Positions 26,334 to 34,064 of a stretch of 64,000 nt of DNA are shown here, piece by piece. The first letter of the stretch is position 1; each line of letters starts with the position of its first letter. The position numbers and the translations under genes were made by a program. Source of the DNA: Ideonella sp. (lineage in GTDB: Bacteria; Pseudomonadota; Gammaproteobacteria; Burkholderiales; Burkholderiaceae_C); the NCBI RefSeq assembly GCF_016702655.1, contig NZ_JADJDO010000002.1, forward strand, positions 186,001 through 250,000, written 5' to 3'. Below the pieces are notes generated by a model. The model made no database searches. It saw only the letters and a list, made by a program, of their open reading frames with translations, and was not told the DNA's origin.

Positions 26334-27460
26334 GCGCCGCCTTCCCGGTCTGGCAGCCGCCGGGCCGCCTGTTCCCTGGCGTGTTCTATCGCCTGGTGCA
26401 GCCGCTCGCGCAACAGCGGCAGCGGTGGCAATGCGGTGAGGTACTCGCTGACGCGGATGGACTTCGCATCGAGCTGCAGCAGTTCCACTTGCTCCGCATC
26501 GGCCGAGGCGCACAGGATGAGGCCGATCGGCGCTTCTTCGCCCGGCGCGCGTTCATGCTTGTCCAGCCAGCGCAGGTACAGCTCCATCTGGCCGACATGG
26601 GCCGGCTGGAAGGACTCCAGCTTCAGCTCGACGGCGATCAGCCGGCGCAGGTGGCGGTGGAAGAACAGCAGGTCGAGGTGGAAGTCGTCCTTGCCCACGC
26701 TCATGCGCTTCTGGCGCGCGACGAAGGCGAAGCCGGCGCCCAGCTCCAGCAGCACGCCTTCAATCTCGCGCAGGATGGCGCTTTCCAGATCGCGCTCGCT
26801 GTAGGCGCCGTTCAGCCCCAGCAGGTCCAGCAGATACGGGTCGCGAAACACGGTGTCGGGGCTCATCAGCCCGTCCCGCAGCTTGCCGATCTCCGCCGAG
26901 ATCACGGCCTGCGGCCGCTTCGACAGCGCAGTGCGCTGGAACAACATGCCGCCGATCTTCTGCCGCAGCGTGCGAACGTCCCAGCGTTCGATGCGGCACA
27001 TCTCGGCGTAGAAGTCGCGGGCCAGCGGGTCCTTGATCGGCAGCAGCGCATGGAAGTGCGACCAGCTCAATTGTTGTGACAGCGTCACGACAATTGCCTC
27101 ATCCGGGAACGCCTGGGTGAACTGGATCATGCGGGCGATTTCCGCGTAGCTGAACCCTCGGCCATAGTCCCTCGTCAATTCTCGTGACACGGTCACGAGA
27201 ATCTGCTTGCCGTAGGCGGCCCGACCGCCTTGGAGGTGCTCTCTGTCGAGACGCCGGCCCATATGCCAGCACAGCAAGGTCTGGGTGGAATAGGCCGCCG
27301 TCGCGATCCGCTGGCGCGCCGACTGGACAAGGGTGCGCAGGTCGCTCAGCAGGGCGGCCTCGTCAATCGCGGCCGGCATCTTCGCCTCAGATCCAGGCAT
27401 GACCGCCCGGGTTCTCGATTTGGCAAGGCCACGCCCGGGCCGCTGGATGGGCTTCTTCAC
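26330..27460 (-). CDS. DUF1016 / YhcG-type PD-(D/E)XK nuclease-domain protein
   Basis: 376 residues. The N-terminal half has the YhcG/DUF1016 pattern (YGKQILVTVSRELTRDYGRG, FSYAEIARMIQF, LSWSHFHALLPI). The C-terminal half is a PD-(D/E)XK-like domain with DDFHLDLLFFHRHL and IAVELKLESF near residue 278, which supply the acidic and lysine residues. Members frequently occur inside type I restriction loci and their function is not settled; roles in defence or DNA repair have been proposed. It overlaps hsdM by four bases and the 102-residue gene by four, so it is an integral part of the operon. Confidence 0.85.
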   Translation of the reverse strand: MKKPIQRPGRGLAKSRTRAVMPGSEAKMPAAIDEAALLSDLRTLVQSARQRIATAAYSTQTLLCWHMGRRLDREHLQGGRAAYGKQILVTVSRELTRDYGRGFSYAEIARMIQFTQAFPDEAIVVTLSQQLSWSHFHALLPIKDPLARDFYAEMCRIERWDVRTLRQKIGGMLFQRTALSKRPQAVISAEIGKLRDGLMSPDTVFRDPYLLDLLGLNGAYSERDLESAILREIEGVLLELGAGFAFVARQKRMSVGKDDFHLDLLFFHRHLRRLIAVELKLESFQPAHVGQMELYLRWLDKHERAPGEEAPIGLILCASADAEQVELLQLDAKSIRVSEYLTALPPLPLLRERLHQAIEHAREQAARRLPDREGGA

Positions 27461-29793
27461 GGCTGGGTCCCTCCCACCAGCAGGCCATCCAGCAGGCCTT
27501 CGGCCTCCTTCTCGATGGCCAGGATGTCGGCGCTGATCTCCGCCAGCGTGCGCATCGGCTGCGGCTTGTAGAAGTGGCGCGTGAAGCTCACTTCGTAGCC
27601 GATCTTGGTGGCGTCGTTGTTGACCCAGGCATCGGGCGTGTAGGGCAGTACCTCGCGGCGGATGAAGGCTTCGATGCCGCCCTCTTCCAGCAAGGGCACC
27701 TGCTCGGTGTCGCGCAGGTCGGCATCGGGCTCGTATTCGACGACGGCTTCCTTGGCGTGCGCCCCCTCACCCCGACCCTCTCCCCCGGTGGGGGCGAGGG
27801 TGAAATAGCCCAGCATCGGGTCGGCGGCCATCTTGCCGGGCTTGTGCACCTTCGCGATGACGGGCGGTGCGGTCTCGACGCGCCAGCTCACGGCCTTCAG
27901 GATCAGCTTCAGTTCGGCGGCGGGGAGTTTGATGCCGGCCTTCTTCAACGCAGCGTCAACCCGGTCGCGGAAGGTGTTGTGGTCTTCGAAGAGCGCTTCG
28001 CCCAAGGCTGCGCGCAGCACGGTGGCCACCTCGACGAGGTGGCCGTCACGCTCCCAGGTCTTGGGGTCGAGCAGCTTCTTGCGCTTCTTTTCGGGCAACC
28101 CTTTCTTGACGGCTCCGCCCTCTTCATCGTCGGCTTCGTCATCGTCGTTGCTCCATTCGGTGAGTCGCTTTTCCAGTGCGACAGCGACCTGGCCGAAGTT
28201 GCCGAACAGGTCGTCGCCGAACTCGTCGCACAGCGTGGAACGCATGTCCTCGTCACCCGAGGCAAAGCGCAGGGCCTCGATGGCCTTCAGCGACAGTTGG
28301 CTGTGCAGGCGCAGGGGGCGCTCGACGGTCACCTTCCAGTAGCCGAAGGCATCGTTGGGGAAGATCTTCGACTCGGGCGTTTCCTTGAACTCCAGAAAGG
28401 TCCGGCTGATGCGCTCGATGTCGTCTGGCGCCAGCTCGCAGTTCTTCTTGCCCAGGTTCTTGCGCAGCGGCTTGAACCACTGGCTGGCGTCGATGAGCTG
28501 CACCCTGCCCTTGCGGTGCGCCGGCTTGCGGTTGCTCAGCACCCAGACGTAGGTGGCGATGCCGGTGTTGTAGAAGAGGTTGAGCGGCAGGGCGACGATG
28601 GCTTCGAGCCAGTCGTTCTCGATCAGCCAGCGGCGGATGTTGCTCTCGCCCTGGCCCGCGTCGCCGGTGAACAGCGACGAGCCGTTGTGGACCTCGGCGA
28701 TGCGGCTGCCCAGGGCCGAGCTGTGGTTCATCTTCGACGCCATGTTGACGAGGAAGAGCATCTGGCCGTCGCTGGAGCGCGTGACCAGCGACAGCTCTTC
28801 GCCCTCGTGCATGACCTTGAAGCGCGGGTCGCGCATGCCGTCCTTGCCGCCCATCGCCTCCAGGTCTTTCTTCCAGCTCTTGCCGTAGGGCGGGTTGGCG
28901 ACCATGAAGTCGAACTCCTGGCCCGGGAAGGCGTCGTGCGACAGCGTGGACCACTCGGCGCCGCCGACGATGTGGTCGGCGTTCTCGCCCTCGCCCTTGA
29001 TCAGCATGTCGGCCTTGCAGATCGCGTAGGTCTCGGGGTTGATTTCCTGGCCATAGAGACGGCTCTCGATCTGCAGGCCGCGCTGGTTGCCGATCGTCGT
29101 CAGCGTCTGCTCGGCCACGGTCAGCATGCCGCCCGTGCCGCAGGCGTCGTCGTACAGCAGGTAGGTGCCCGACTTGAGCTGGTCCGCAACGGGTAGGAAG
29201 ACGAGGTTGGCCATCAGCCGCACGGCGTCGCGCGGGGTCCAGTGCTCGCCGGCCTCTTCGTTGTTGTCTTCGTTGAACTTGCGAACCAGTTCCTCGAACA
29301 CCGTGCCCATCGCGTGGTTGTCGATGCCGGCCGGCGAGAGGTCGATGTCGGGGTCGAGAAACTTGTTGATCAGCGTCGCCAGCGCATCGGCCTTGGACAG
29401 CGTGGGGAGTTGGTTGCGGAACTTGAAGTTGTCGAGGATGTCCTGGACGTTGGGCGAGAAGCCGTTCAGGTAGTCCTCGAAGTCGGCCAGGAGCTGCTGT
29501 TGGCTGGCGCGTGACTTCAGATCGCGCAGCGTGAAGCGTGAGGTGTTGTAGAAGGCTTGACCAGCCGCATCTGCCAGCGCGGCGCGCTGCTCGGTGATGC
29601 GCGCCTCGTCGAGCATCTGCTTGGTGTCGAGCACGGCCTGCTTGGTGGGCTCGAGCACGGCGTCCATGCGGCGCAGCACGCACATCGGCAGGATCACGTC
29701 CGGGTACTTGCCGCGCTTGAACAAGTCGCGCAGCACGTCGTCGGCGATGCCCCAGATGAAGGACACGATCTTGTTGTGCGTCGCTTGGTCCAC
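27457..29793 (-). CDS. hsdM: Type I DNA methyltransferase (HsdM)
   Basis: 778 residues from the GTG at 29793, which gives the normal beginning DQATHNKIVSFIWGIADDVL; the upstream extension has no similarity to HsdM. The S-adenosylmethionine motif is DDACGTGGMLTVAE near residue 215 and the catalytic motif is NPPYG near 299, indicating N6-adenine methylation. The C-terminal third is longer than in E. coli HsdM, as in the large HsdM branch. It is the first gene of the operon hsdM-nuclease-small ORF-hsdS-hsdR. The 231 bp upstream, up to the cbbR stop, should hold the promoter. Confidence 0.92.
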   Translation of the reverse strand: MDQATHNKIVSFIWGIADDVLRDLFKRGKYPDVILPMCVLRRMDAVLEPTKQAVLDTKQMLDEARITEQRAALADAAGQAFYNTSRFTLRDLKSRASQQQLLADFEDYLNGFSPNVQDILDNFKFRNQLPTLSKADALATLINKFLDPDIDLSPAGIDNHAMGTVFEELVRKFNEDNNEEAGEHWTPRDAVRLMANLVFLPVADQLKSGTYLLYDDACGTGGMLTVAEQTLTTIGNQRGLQIESRLYGQEINPETYAICKADMLIKGEGENADHIVGGAEWSTLSHDAFPGQEFDFMVANPPYGKSWKKDLEAMGGKDGMRDPRFKVMHEGEELSLVTRSSDGQMLFLVNMASKMNHSSALGSRIAEVHNGSSLFTGDAGQGESNIRRWLIENDWLEAIVALPLNLFYNTGIATYVWVLSNRKPAHRKGRVQLIDASQWFKPLRKNLGKKNCELAPDDIERISRTFLEFKETPESKIFPNDAFGYWKVTVERPLRLHSQLSLKAIEALRFASGDEDMRSTLCDEFGDDLFGNFGQVAVALEKRLTEWSNDDDEADDEEGGAVKKGLPEKKRKKLLDPKTWERDGHLVEVATVLRAALGEALFEDHNTFRDRVDAALKKAGIKLPAAELKLILKAVSWRVETAPPVIAKVHKPGKMAADPMLGYFTLAPTGGEGRGEGAHAKEAVVEYEPDADLRDTEQVPLLEEGGIEAFIRREVLPYTPDAWVNNDATKIGYEVSFTRHFYKPQPMRTLAEISADILAIEKEAEGLLDGLLVGGTQP

Positions 29794-30024
29794 TGGCCGT
29801 GCCTTCTGCTTCGTTTGACATGCCCGGTCCGTTGCTTCGACGCTGCCTTGCGGACAGACGTGTTGCCAGCCTTGACGGCCCTGCGTGCTGGGCTTGCATG
29901 GTGTCTTGCCGCATTCTCTCAAAGCGCAAGACCTGGGCGGCGCTGAATCGCTGCCTTGCTGGCTGCAACGCACCCAGCTTCCGTTGCGTGAACAGGCTCT
30001 CGCCCGGTATGGCCGCCCGCCGGC

Positions 30025-30969
30025 TCAGGGTGACGGCACAGCCGCGCCGAGCAGCGGCGCGTCGTGCGCGACCAGGAACGCCTCGCCGTGCTCGATGATG
30101 AAGTAGCGAAACGCCTCGGCCGCTGGCGAGAGCACGCGCGACTGCAGGTGCACGACGTTCCAGGTGCGCATCAAGGGCGTGCCTTCGATGTCGAGCACGC
30201 GCAGCAGGCCGCTGCGCAGCTCGAGGCCGATCGTGTGCAGCGACAGGAACGACAACCCCATGCCGGCGATCACGGCCTGCTTGATGGTCTCGTTGCTCGA
30301 CATCTCCATCGTGATGCGCGGCTCGACGCGGTGCTCGGCAAAGAACACCTCCATCGCGGCGCGCGTTCCCGAACCGATCTCGCGCACGATGAAGGGCTGG
30401 CCTTGCAATGCGCTCGGCGGCGCGTGGCCGACGCCGACCAGCGGATGCTGCGGCGAAGCGACGAAGACCATCGGGTGCGCCGCAAAGGCCTCGGCGCGCG
30501 TCGCGAGTTCCTTCGGCGGCCGGCCCATCACGGCGAGGTCGACCTCGGCGGCCTGCATCAGCGCGACGAGCTGGCCGCGGTTGCCGACCACGCGCAGCTT
30601 GACCTCGATGCCGGCATGCTCTTCGTGGAAACGCGCCAGGAGGTGCGGAACGAAGTACTTGGCGGTGCTGACGATGCCGATCGTGAGCAGGCCGTGCTCG
30701 AGGCGCTTGAAGCGCGCCATCGCGTCGTCGGCCTCCTTCAGGTTGGCGAGCAGGCGCCGCGCATGGACGAGGAAATACTCGCCCGCCGTCGATAGCGAGA
30801 CGCTGCGCCCCTGGCGGTCGAAGAGCGGCAGGCCGACCTGCGACTCGACCTCCTTGATCTGCATCGAGACCGCCGGCGGCGTCAGGTGCAGGCTCGCCGC
30901 AGCGCGACTCATGCTGCCGAGCTTGGCGACCTCGGCAAAGACCTGGAGCTGGCGGAAGGTCACGTTCAT
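30025..30969 (-). CDS. cbbR: LysR-type regulator of the Calvin-cycle operon (CbbR)
   Basis: 314 residues from MNVTFRQLQVFAEVAKLGSM. The N-terminal winged helix-turn-helix (about 3-62) is followed by an effector-binding domain with YFVPHLLARFHEEH and GSGTRAAMEVFF, as in CbbR proteins. It reads divergently from cbbL, with 116 bp between starts, the classical arrangement. CbbR activates the operon in response to metabolites such as RuBP or NADPH; which one applies here is not known. Two palindromes in the shared gap are candidate binding sites. A longer reading frame upstream would cross those sites and was rejected. Confidence 0.92.
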   Translation of the reverse strand: MNVTFRQLQVFAEVAKLGSMSRAAASLHLTPPAVSMQIKEVESQVGLPLFDRQGRSVSLSTAGEYFLVHARRLLANLKEADDAMARFKRLEHGLLTIGIVSTAKYFVPHLLARFHEEHAGIEVKLRVVGNRGQLVALMQAAEVDLAVMGRPPKELATRAEAFAAHPMVFVASPQHPLVGVGHAPPSALQGQPFIVREIGSGTRAAMEVFFAEHRVEPRITMEMSSNETIKQAVIAGMGLSFLSLHTIGLELRSGLLRVLDIEGTPLMRTWNVVHLQSRVLSPAAEAFRYFIIEHGEAFLVAHDAPLLGAAVPSP

Positions 30970-30972
30970 AAG

Positions 30973-30986
30973 TAAGCAGTAGCTTA
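30973..30986 (+). promoter_or_regulatory. Candidate CbbR site 1
   Basis: TAAGCAGTAGCTTA has perfect 5-bp arms (TAAGC and GCTTA) around AGTA. It lies 4 bp upstream of the cbbR start codon and about 100 bp upstream of cbbL. LysR-type regulators typically bind T-N11-A dyads in this position. Seen in sequence; function inferred. Confidence 0.45.
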
Positions 30987-30999
30987 TCTCAAAGGAAAC

Positions 31000-31012
31000 A
31001 AAGTCTGACTTT
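31000..31012 (+). promoter_or_regulatory. Candidate CbbR site 2
   Basis: AAAGTCTGACTTT is a perfect palindrome around a central T. It lies 27 bp downstream of site 1 and 73 bp before cbbL. The spacing is compatible with a recognition site plus activation site for a LysR-type regulator. Function inferred. Confidence 0.4.
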
Positions 31013-31085
31013 TCTTTATGCGAGCGGCGACCTAGATTCACGTCCAGCCGGTGTCGAGAGCGACCCGGCCCAATCCGGAGGCCGC

Positions 31086-32555
31086 ATGAACCAACCGATC
31101 GATCAAGGCGTGATCACCGACGCCAAGAAGCGCTACAGCGCAGGCGTGCTGAAGTATCGCCAGATGGGCTACTGGGACGCCGACTACGTGCCCAAGGACA
31201 CCGACACGCTGTGCCTGTTCCGCATCACGCCGCAGGAAGGCGTCGACGCGATCGAGGCTGCCGCCGCGGTGGCCGGCGAATCGAGCACCGCAACCTGGAC
31301 CGTGGTCTGGACCGACCGCCTGACCGCCTGCGACAGCTACCGCGCCAAGGCCTACAAGGTCGAGCCGGTGCCGGGCCAGCCGGGCCAGTACTTCGCCTGG
31401 GTCGCCTACGACATCATCCTGTTCGAGGAGGGCTCGATCGCCAACATCACCGCGAGCCTGATCGGCAACGTGTTCAGCTTCAAGCCGATCAAGGCGGCGC
31501 GGCTCGAAGACATGCGCTTCCCGGTGGCGCTCGTGAAGACCTTCAAGGGCCCGCCGACCGGCCTCGTCGTCGAGCGCGAGCGGCTCGACAAGTTCGGCCG
31601 CCCGCTGCTCGGCGCAACCACCAAGCCCAAGCTCGGCCTCTCGGGGCGCAACTACGGGCGCGTGATCTACGAAGGCCTGAAGGGCGGCCTCGACTTCATG
31701 AAGGACGACGAGAACATCAACTCGCAGCCCTTCATGCACTGGCGCGACCGCTTCCTGAACGTGATGGACGCCGTCAACAAGGCGAGCGCGGCGACCGGCG
31801 AGGTCAAGGGCTCGTACCTGAACGTGACCGGCGCGACGATGGAAGACATCTACGAGCGCGCCGAGTTCGCGAAGGAGCTCGGCTCGGTGGTGATCATGCT
31901 CGACCTCGTGATCGGCTGGTCGGCGATCCAGAGCATGGCCAACTGGGCGCGCAGGAACGACATGATCGTGCACATGCACCGCGCCGGCCACGGCACCTAC
32001 ACGCGGCAGAAGAACCACGGCGTGAGCTTCCGCGTGATCGCCAAGTGGCTGCGCCTGGCCGGCGTCGATCACCTGCACACCGGCACCGCGGTCGGCAAGC
32101 TCGAGGGCGACCCGATGACGGTGCAGGGCTACTACAACGTCTGCCGCGACAGCTACACCAAGCAGGACCTGCCGCGCGGCCTCTTCTTCGACCAGGACTG
32201 GGCCGACATGCGCAAGGTGATGCCGGTCGCGTCGGGCGGCATCCACGCCGGGCAGATGCACCAGCTGCTCGACCTCTTCGGCGACGACGTCGTCCTGCAG
32301 TTCGGCGGCGGCACGATCGGCCACCCGGCCGGCATCCAGGCCGGTGCAGTGGCGAATCGCGTCGCGCTCGAATGCATGGTCAAGGCGCGCAACGAGGGGC
32401 GTGACATCAAGAACGAGGGCCCCGAGATCCTGCGCAAGGCGGCGCAGTTCTGCACCCCGCTCGCGCAGGCGCTCGACACCTGGGGCGAGATCAGCTTCAA
32501 CTACACGTCGACCGACACCAGCGACTTCGCGGTGACGCCTGAGGTGGCAGCGTGA
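31086..32555 (+). CDS. cbbL: RuBisCO large subunit, form IC (red type)
   Basis: 489 residues. The active-site motifs are present: TKPKLGLSGRNYGR (loop with K near 180), the carbamylated lysine K206 in GLDFMKDDENINSQPF, HMHRAGHGTYTRQ and the glycine-rich phosphate loops around VASGGIHAG and QFGGGTIGHP. The N-terminal region DQGVITDAKKRYSAGVLKYR marks the red-type (IC/ID) form. It fixes CO2 onto ribulose 1,5-bisphosphate. A GGAGG ribosome site precedes the start. Unusually, 369 bp separate it from cbbS, filled by two structured repeats. Confidence 0.97.
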   Translation: MNQPIDQGVITDAKKRYSAGVLKYRQMGYWDADYVPKDTDTLCLFRITPQEGVDAIEAAAAVAGESSTATWTVVWTDRLTACDSYRAKAYKVEPVPGQPGQYFAWVAYDIILFEEGSIANITASLIGNVFSFKPIKAARLEDMRFPVALVKTFKGPPTGLVVERERLDKFGRPLLGATTKPKLGLSGRNYGRVIYEGLKGGLDFMKDDENINSQPFMHWRDRFLNVMDAVNKASAATGEVKGSYLNVTGATMEDIYERAEFAKELGSVVIMLDLVIGWSAIQSMANWARRNDMIVHMHRAGHGTYTRQKNHGVSFRVIAKWLRLAGVDHLHTGTAVGKLEGDPMTVQGYYNVCRDSYTKQDLPRGLFFDQDWADMRKVMPVASGGIHAGQMHQLLDLFGDDVVLQFGGGTIGHPAGIQAGAVANRVALECMVKARNEGRDIKNEGPEILRKAAQFCTPLAQALDTWGEISFNYTSTDTSDFAVTPEVAA

Positions 32556-32609
32556 ACTTCGTTGCCTTGCTCAATCCGATGCTGGCAGTCGCGCGCGGGC
32601 AGTCGCGCG

Positions 32610-32717
32610 GGATCAGGCCGCCGGGGCGCTGTACTGCGCTCATGTCCCCCGCCGCCGGCCTTCGGCCGACGGCTCCTCCTTTACTTCGCTCCGTACAGCG
32701 CCCCGTCGACCTGATCC
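32610..32717 (-). repeat. Double-stem structured repeat, copy A (minus orientation)
   Basis: Outer arms 32610-32634 and 32693-32717 (25 bp each) pair at 23 of 25 positions. The core between them, read on the minus strand, has a conserved left part GGAGCGAAGTAAAGGAGGAG, then a hairpin of about 9 bp (CCGTCGGCC, loop GAA, GGCCGGCGG), then a conserved right part CGGGGGACATGAGCG. The same two conserved parts occur in copy B, but both helices there have different sequences. The core holds a perfect Shine-Dalgarno string (AAAGGAGG) and a downstream ATG. See findings. Confidence 0.75.
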
Positions 32718-32766
32718 GGGCACAACGGAGCTGTTCGACGTCTGCACTGTCATGGCGGTCCATGGC

Positions 32767-32864
32767 CGAGGGCGCCGGGTGACCGGCGGAGTGAAGTAAA
32801 GGAGGAGGGTCGGGCGAAGCCCGACCCGGGGGACATGAACGGAGCCGGTCGCCCGGTGACCTCG
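32767..32864 (+). repeat. Double-stem structured repeat, copy B (plus orientation)
   Basis: Outer arms 32767-32787 and 32844-32864 (21 bp each) pair with about 18 Watson-Crick and two wobble pairs. The core starts GGAGTGAAGTAAAGGAGGAG, then the hairpin GGTCGGGC, loop GAA, GCCCGACC (perfect 8 bp), then CGGGGGACATGAACG. It is the same design as copy A in the opposite orientation 49 bp away. An ATG at 32835 inside the right conserved part opens a 26-codon frame that stops at 32913-32915, next to the cbbS ribosome site. Confidence 0.75.
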
Positions 32865-32924
32865 GCTCGCGCAGTCGCAGGCACGGGTCACGGAGACAAC
32901 GAACCATTGGAGTAAGCAAACATC

Positions 32925-33359
32925 ATGATGACCAACCCCACCGGCCGCATCACCCAGGGCCAGTTCAGCTTCCTGCCCGATCTCAGCGACGCAGAGATCG
33001 CGCTCCAGATCGACTACGGCCTGGCCAAGGGCTACGCGTGGAGCATCGAGTACACCGACGACCCGCATCCGCGCAACACCTACTGGGAGATGTTCGGCAT
33101 GCCGATGTTCGACCTGCGCGACGCCGCGGGCGTGATGCAGGAGCTGCAGAACTGCCGCAAGACCTTCCCCAACCACTACATCCGCATGCTCGCCTTCGAT
33201 TCGACACGTGGCGTCGAGAGCATTGCGATGAGCTTCATCGTCAACCGGCCGCCGGCCGAGCCCGGCTTCGGCCTCGTGCGCCAGGAAGGGGCAGGGCGTT
33301 CGATGCGCTACACGGTGCGCAGCTACGCCACCGACAAGCCCGAGACCCAGAGGTACTGA
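32925..33359 (+). CDS. cbbS: RuBisCO small subunit, form IC
   Basis: 144 residues. MRITQGQFSFLPDL-like beginning (here GRITQGQFSFLPDLSDAEI), then GYAWSIEYTDDPHPRNTYWEMFGMP split over residues 37-62, as in red-type small subunits. The C-terminal extension (FGLVRQEGAGRSMRYTVRSY) forms the beta-hairpin that fills the central channel in red-type enzymes. Two ATGs are adjacent (32925, 32928). It sits 4 bp before rpe. It shares the operon with cbbL despite the long gap, although an internal promoter is conceivable. Confidence 0.95.
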   Translation: MMTNPTGRITQGQFSFLPDLSDAEIALQIDYGLAKGYAWSIEYTDDPHPRNTYWEMFGMPMFDLRDAAGVMQELQNCRKTFPNHYIRMLAFDSTRGVESIAMSFIVNRPPAEPGFGLVRQEGAGRSMRYTVRSYATDKPETQRY

Positions 33360-33363
33360 AGCC

Positions 33364-34062
33364 ATGTACCGCATCGCTCCCTCGATCCTCTCGGCCGACT
33401 TCGCATGCCTCGGCGAAGAGGTGCGCGCGGTGATTGCCGCCGGCGCCGACTGGATCCACTTCGACGTGATGGACAACCATTACGTGCCGAACCTGACCAT
33501 CGGCCCGGCGGTGGCGGCTGCCATCAAGCCGCACTGCGTGCGCGCCGACGGCGCCAAGGTGCCGCTCGACGTGCACCTGATGGTGCAGCCCGTCGACGCG
33601 CTCGCGATGGCATTCGCCGAGGCCGGCGCCGACCTGATCAGCTTTCACCCCGATGCGAGCACGCATGTCGACCGCACGCTGCAACTGATCCGCGGCGCGG
33701 GCTGCCAGGCCGGCCTGGTGTTCAACCCGGCGACGCCGCTCACGGTGCTCGAGTGGGTGATCGACAAGGTCGACCTGGTGCTCGTGATGAGCGTCAACCC
33801 GGGCTTCGGCGGCCAGGGCTTCATCGCGTCGGCGCTGCGCAAGATCGAGCAGGCGCGGCGCATCATCGACGCGAGCGGGCGCGACATCCGGCTCGAGGTC
33901 GATGGCGGGATCAAGGTTGACAACATCCGTGCCGTGGCCGACGCCGGCGCCGACACCTTCGTTGCCGGCAGCGCGATCTTCGGCCGGCCGGACTATTCGG
34001 CGGTGATGGCCGCGATGCGCATCGAGCTTGCCGCGCAACCGGCGATCAAGCGCGTGGCGTGA
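33364..34062 (+). CDS. rpe: Ribulose-phosphate 3-epimerase
   Basis: 232 residues, normal for the family (also called CbbE in this setting). The TIM-barrel motifs are complete: IAPSILSADFACLGEE at the start, DWIHFDVMDNHYVPNLTIGP with the metal ligands, VMSVNPGFGGQGF and the phosphate-binding EVDGGIKVDN. It interconverts ribulose 5-phosphate and xylulose 5-phosphate, feeding RuBP regeneration. It lies between cbbS and cbbX, 4 bp after cbbS and immediately before cbbX, so the genes are tightly co-transcribed. In many operons cbbX follows cbbS directly, so the position of rpe is a local variant. Confidence 0.95.
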   Translation: MYRIAPSILSADFACLGEEVRAVIAAGADWIHFDVMDNHYVPNLTIGPAVAAAIKPHCVRADGAKVPLDVHLMVQPVDALAMAFAEAGADLISFHPDASTHVDRTLQLIRGAGCQAGLVFNPATPLTVLEWVIDKVDLVLVMSVNPGFGGQGFIASALRKIEQARRIIDASGRDIRLEVDGGIKVDNIRAVADAGADTFVAGSAIFGRPDYSAVMAAMRIELAAQPAIKRVA

Positions 34063-34064
34063 GC

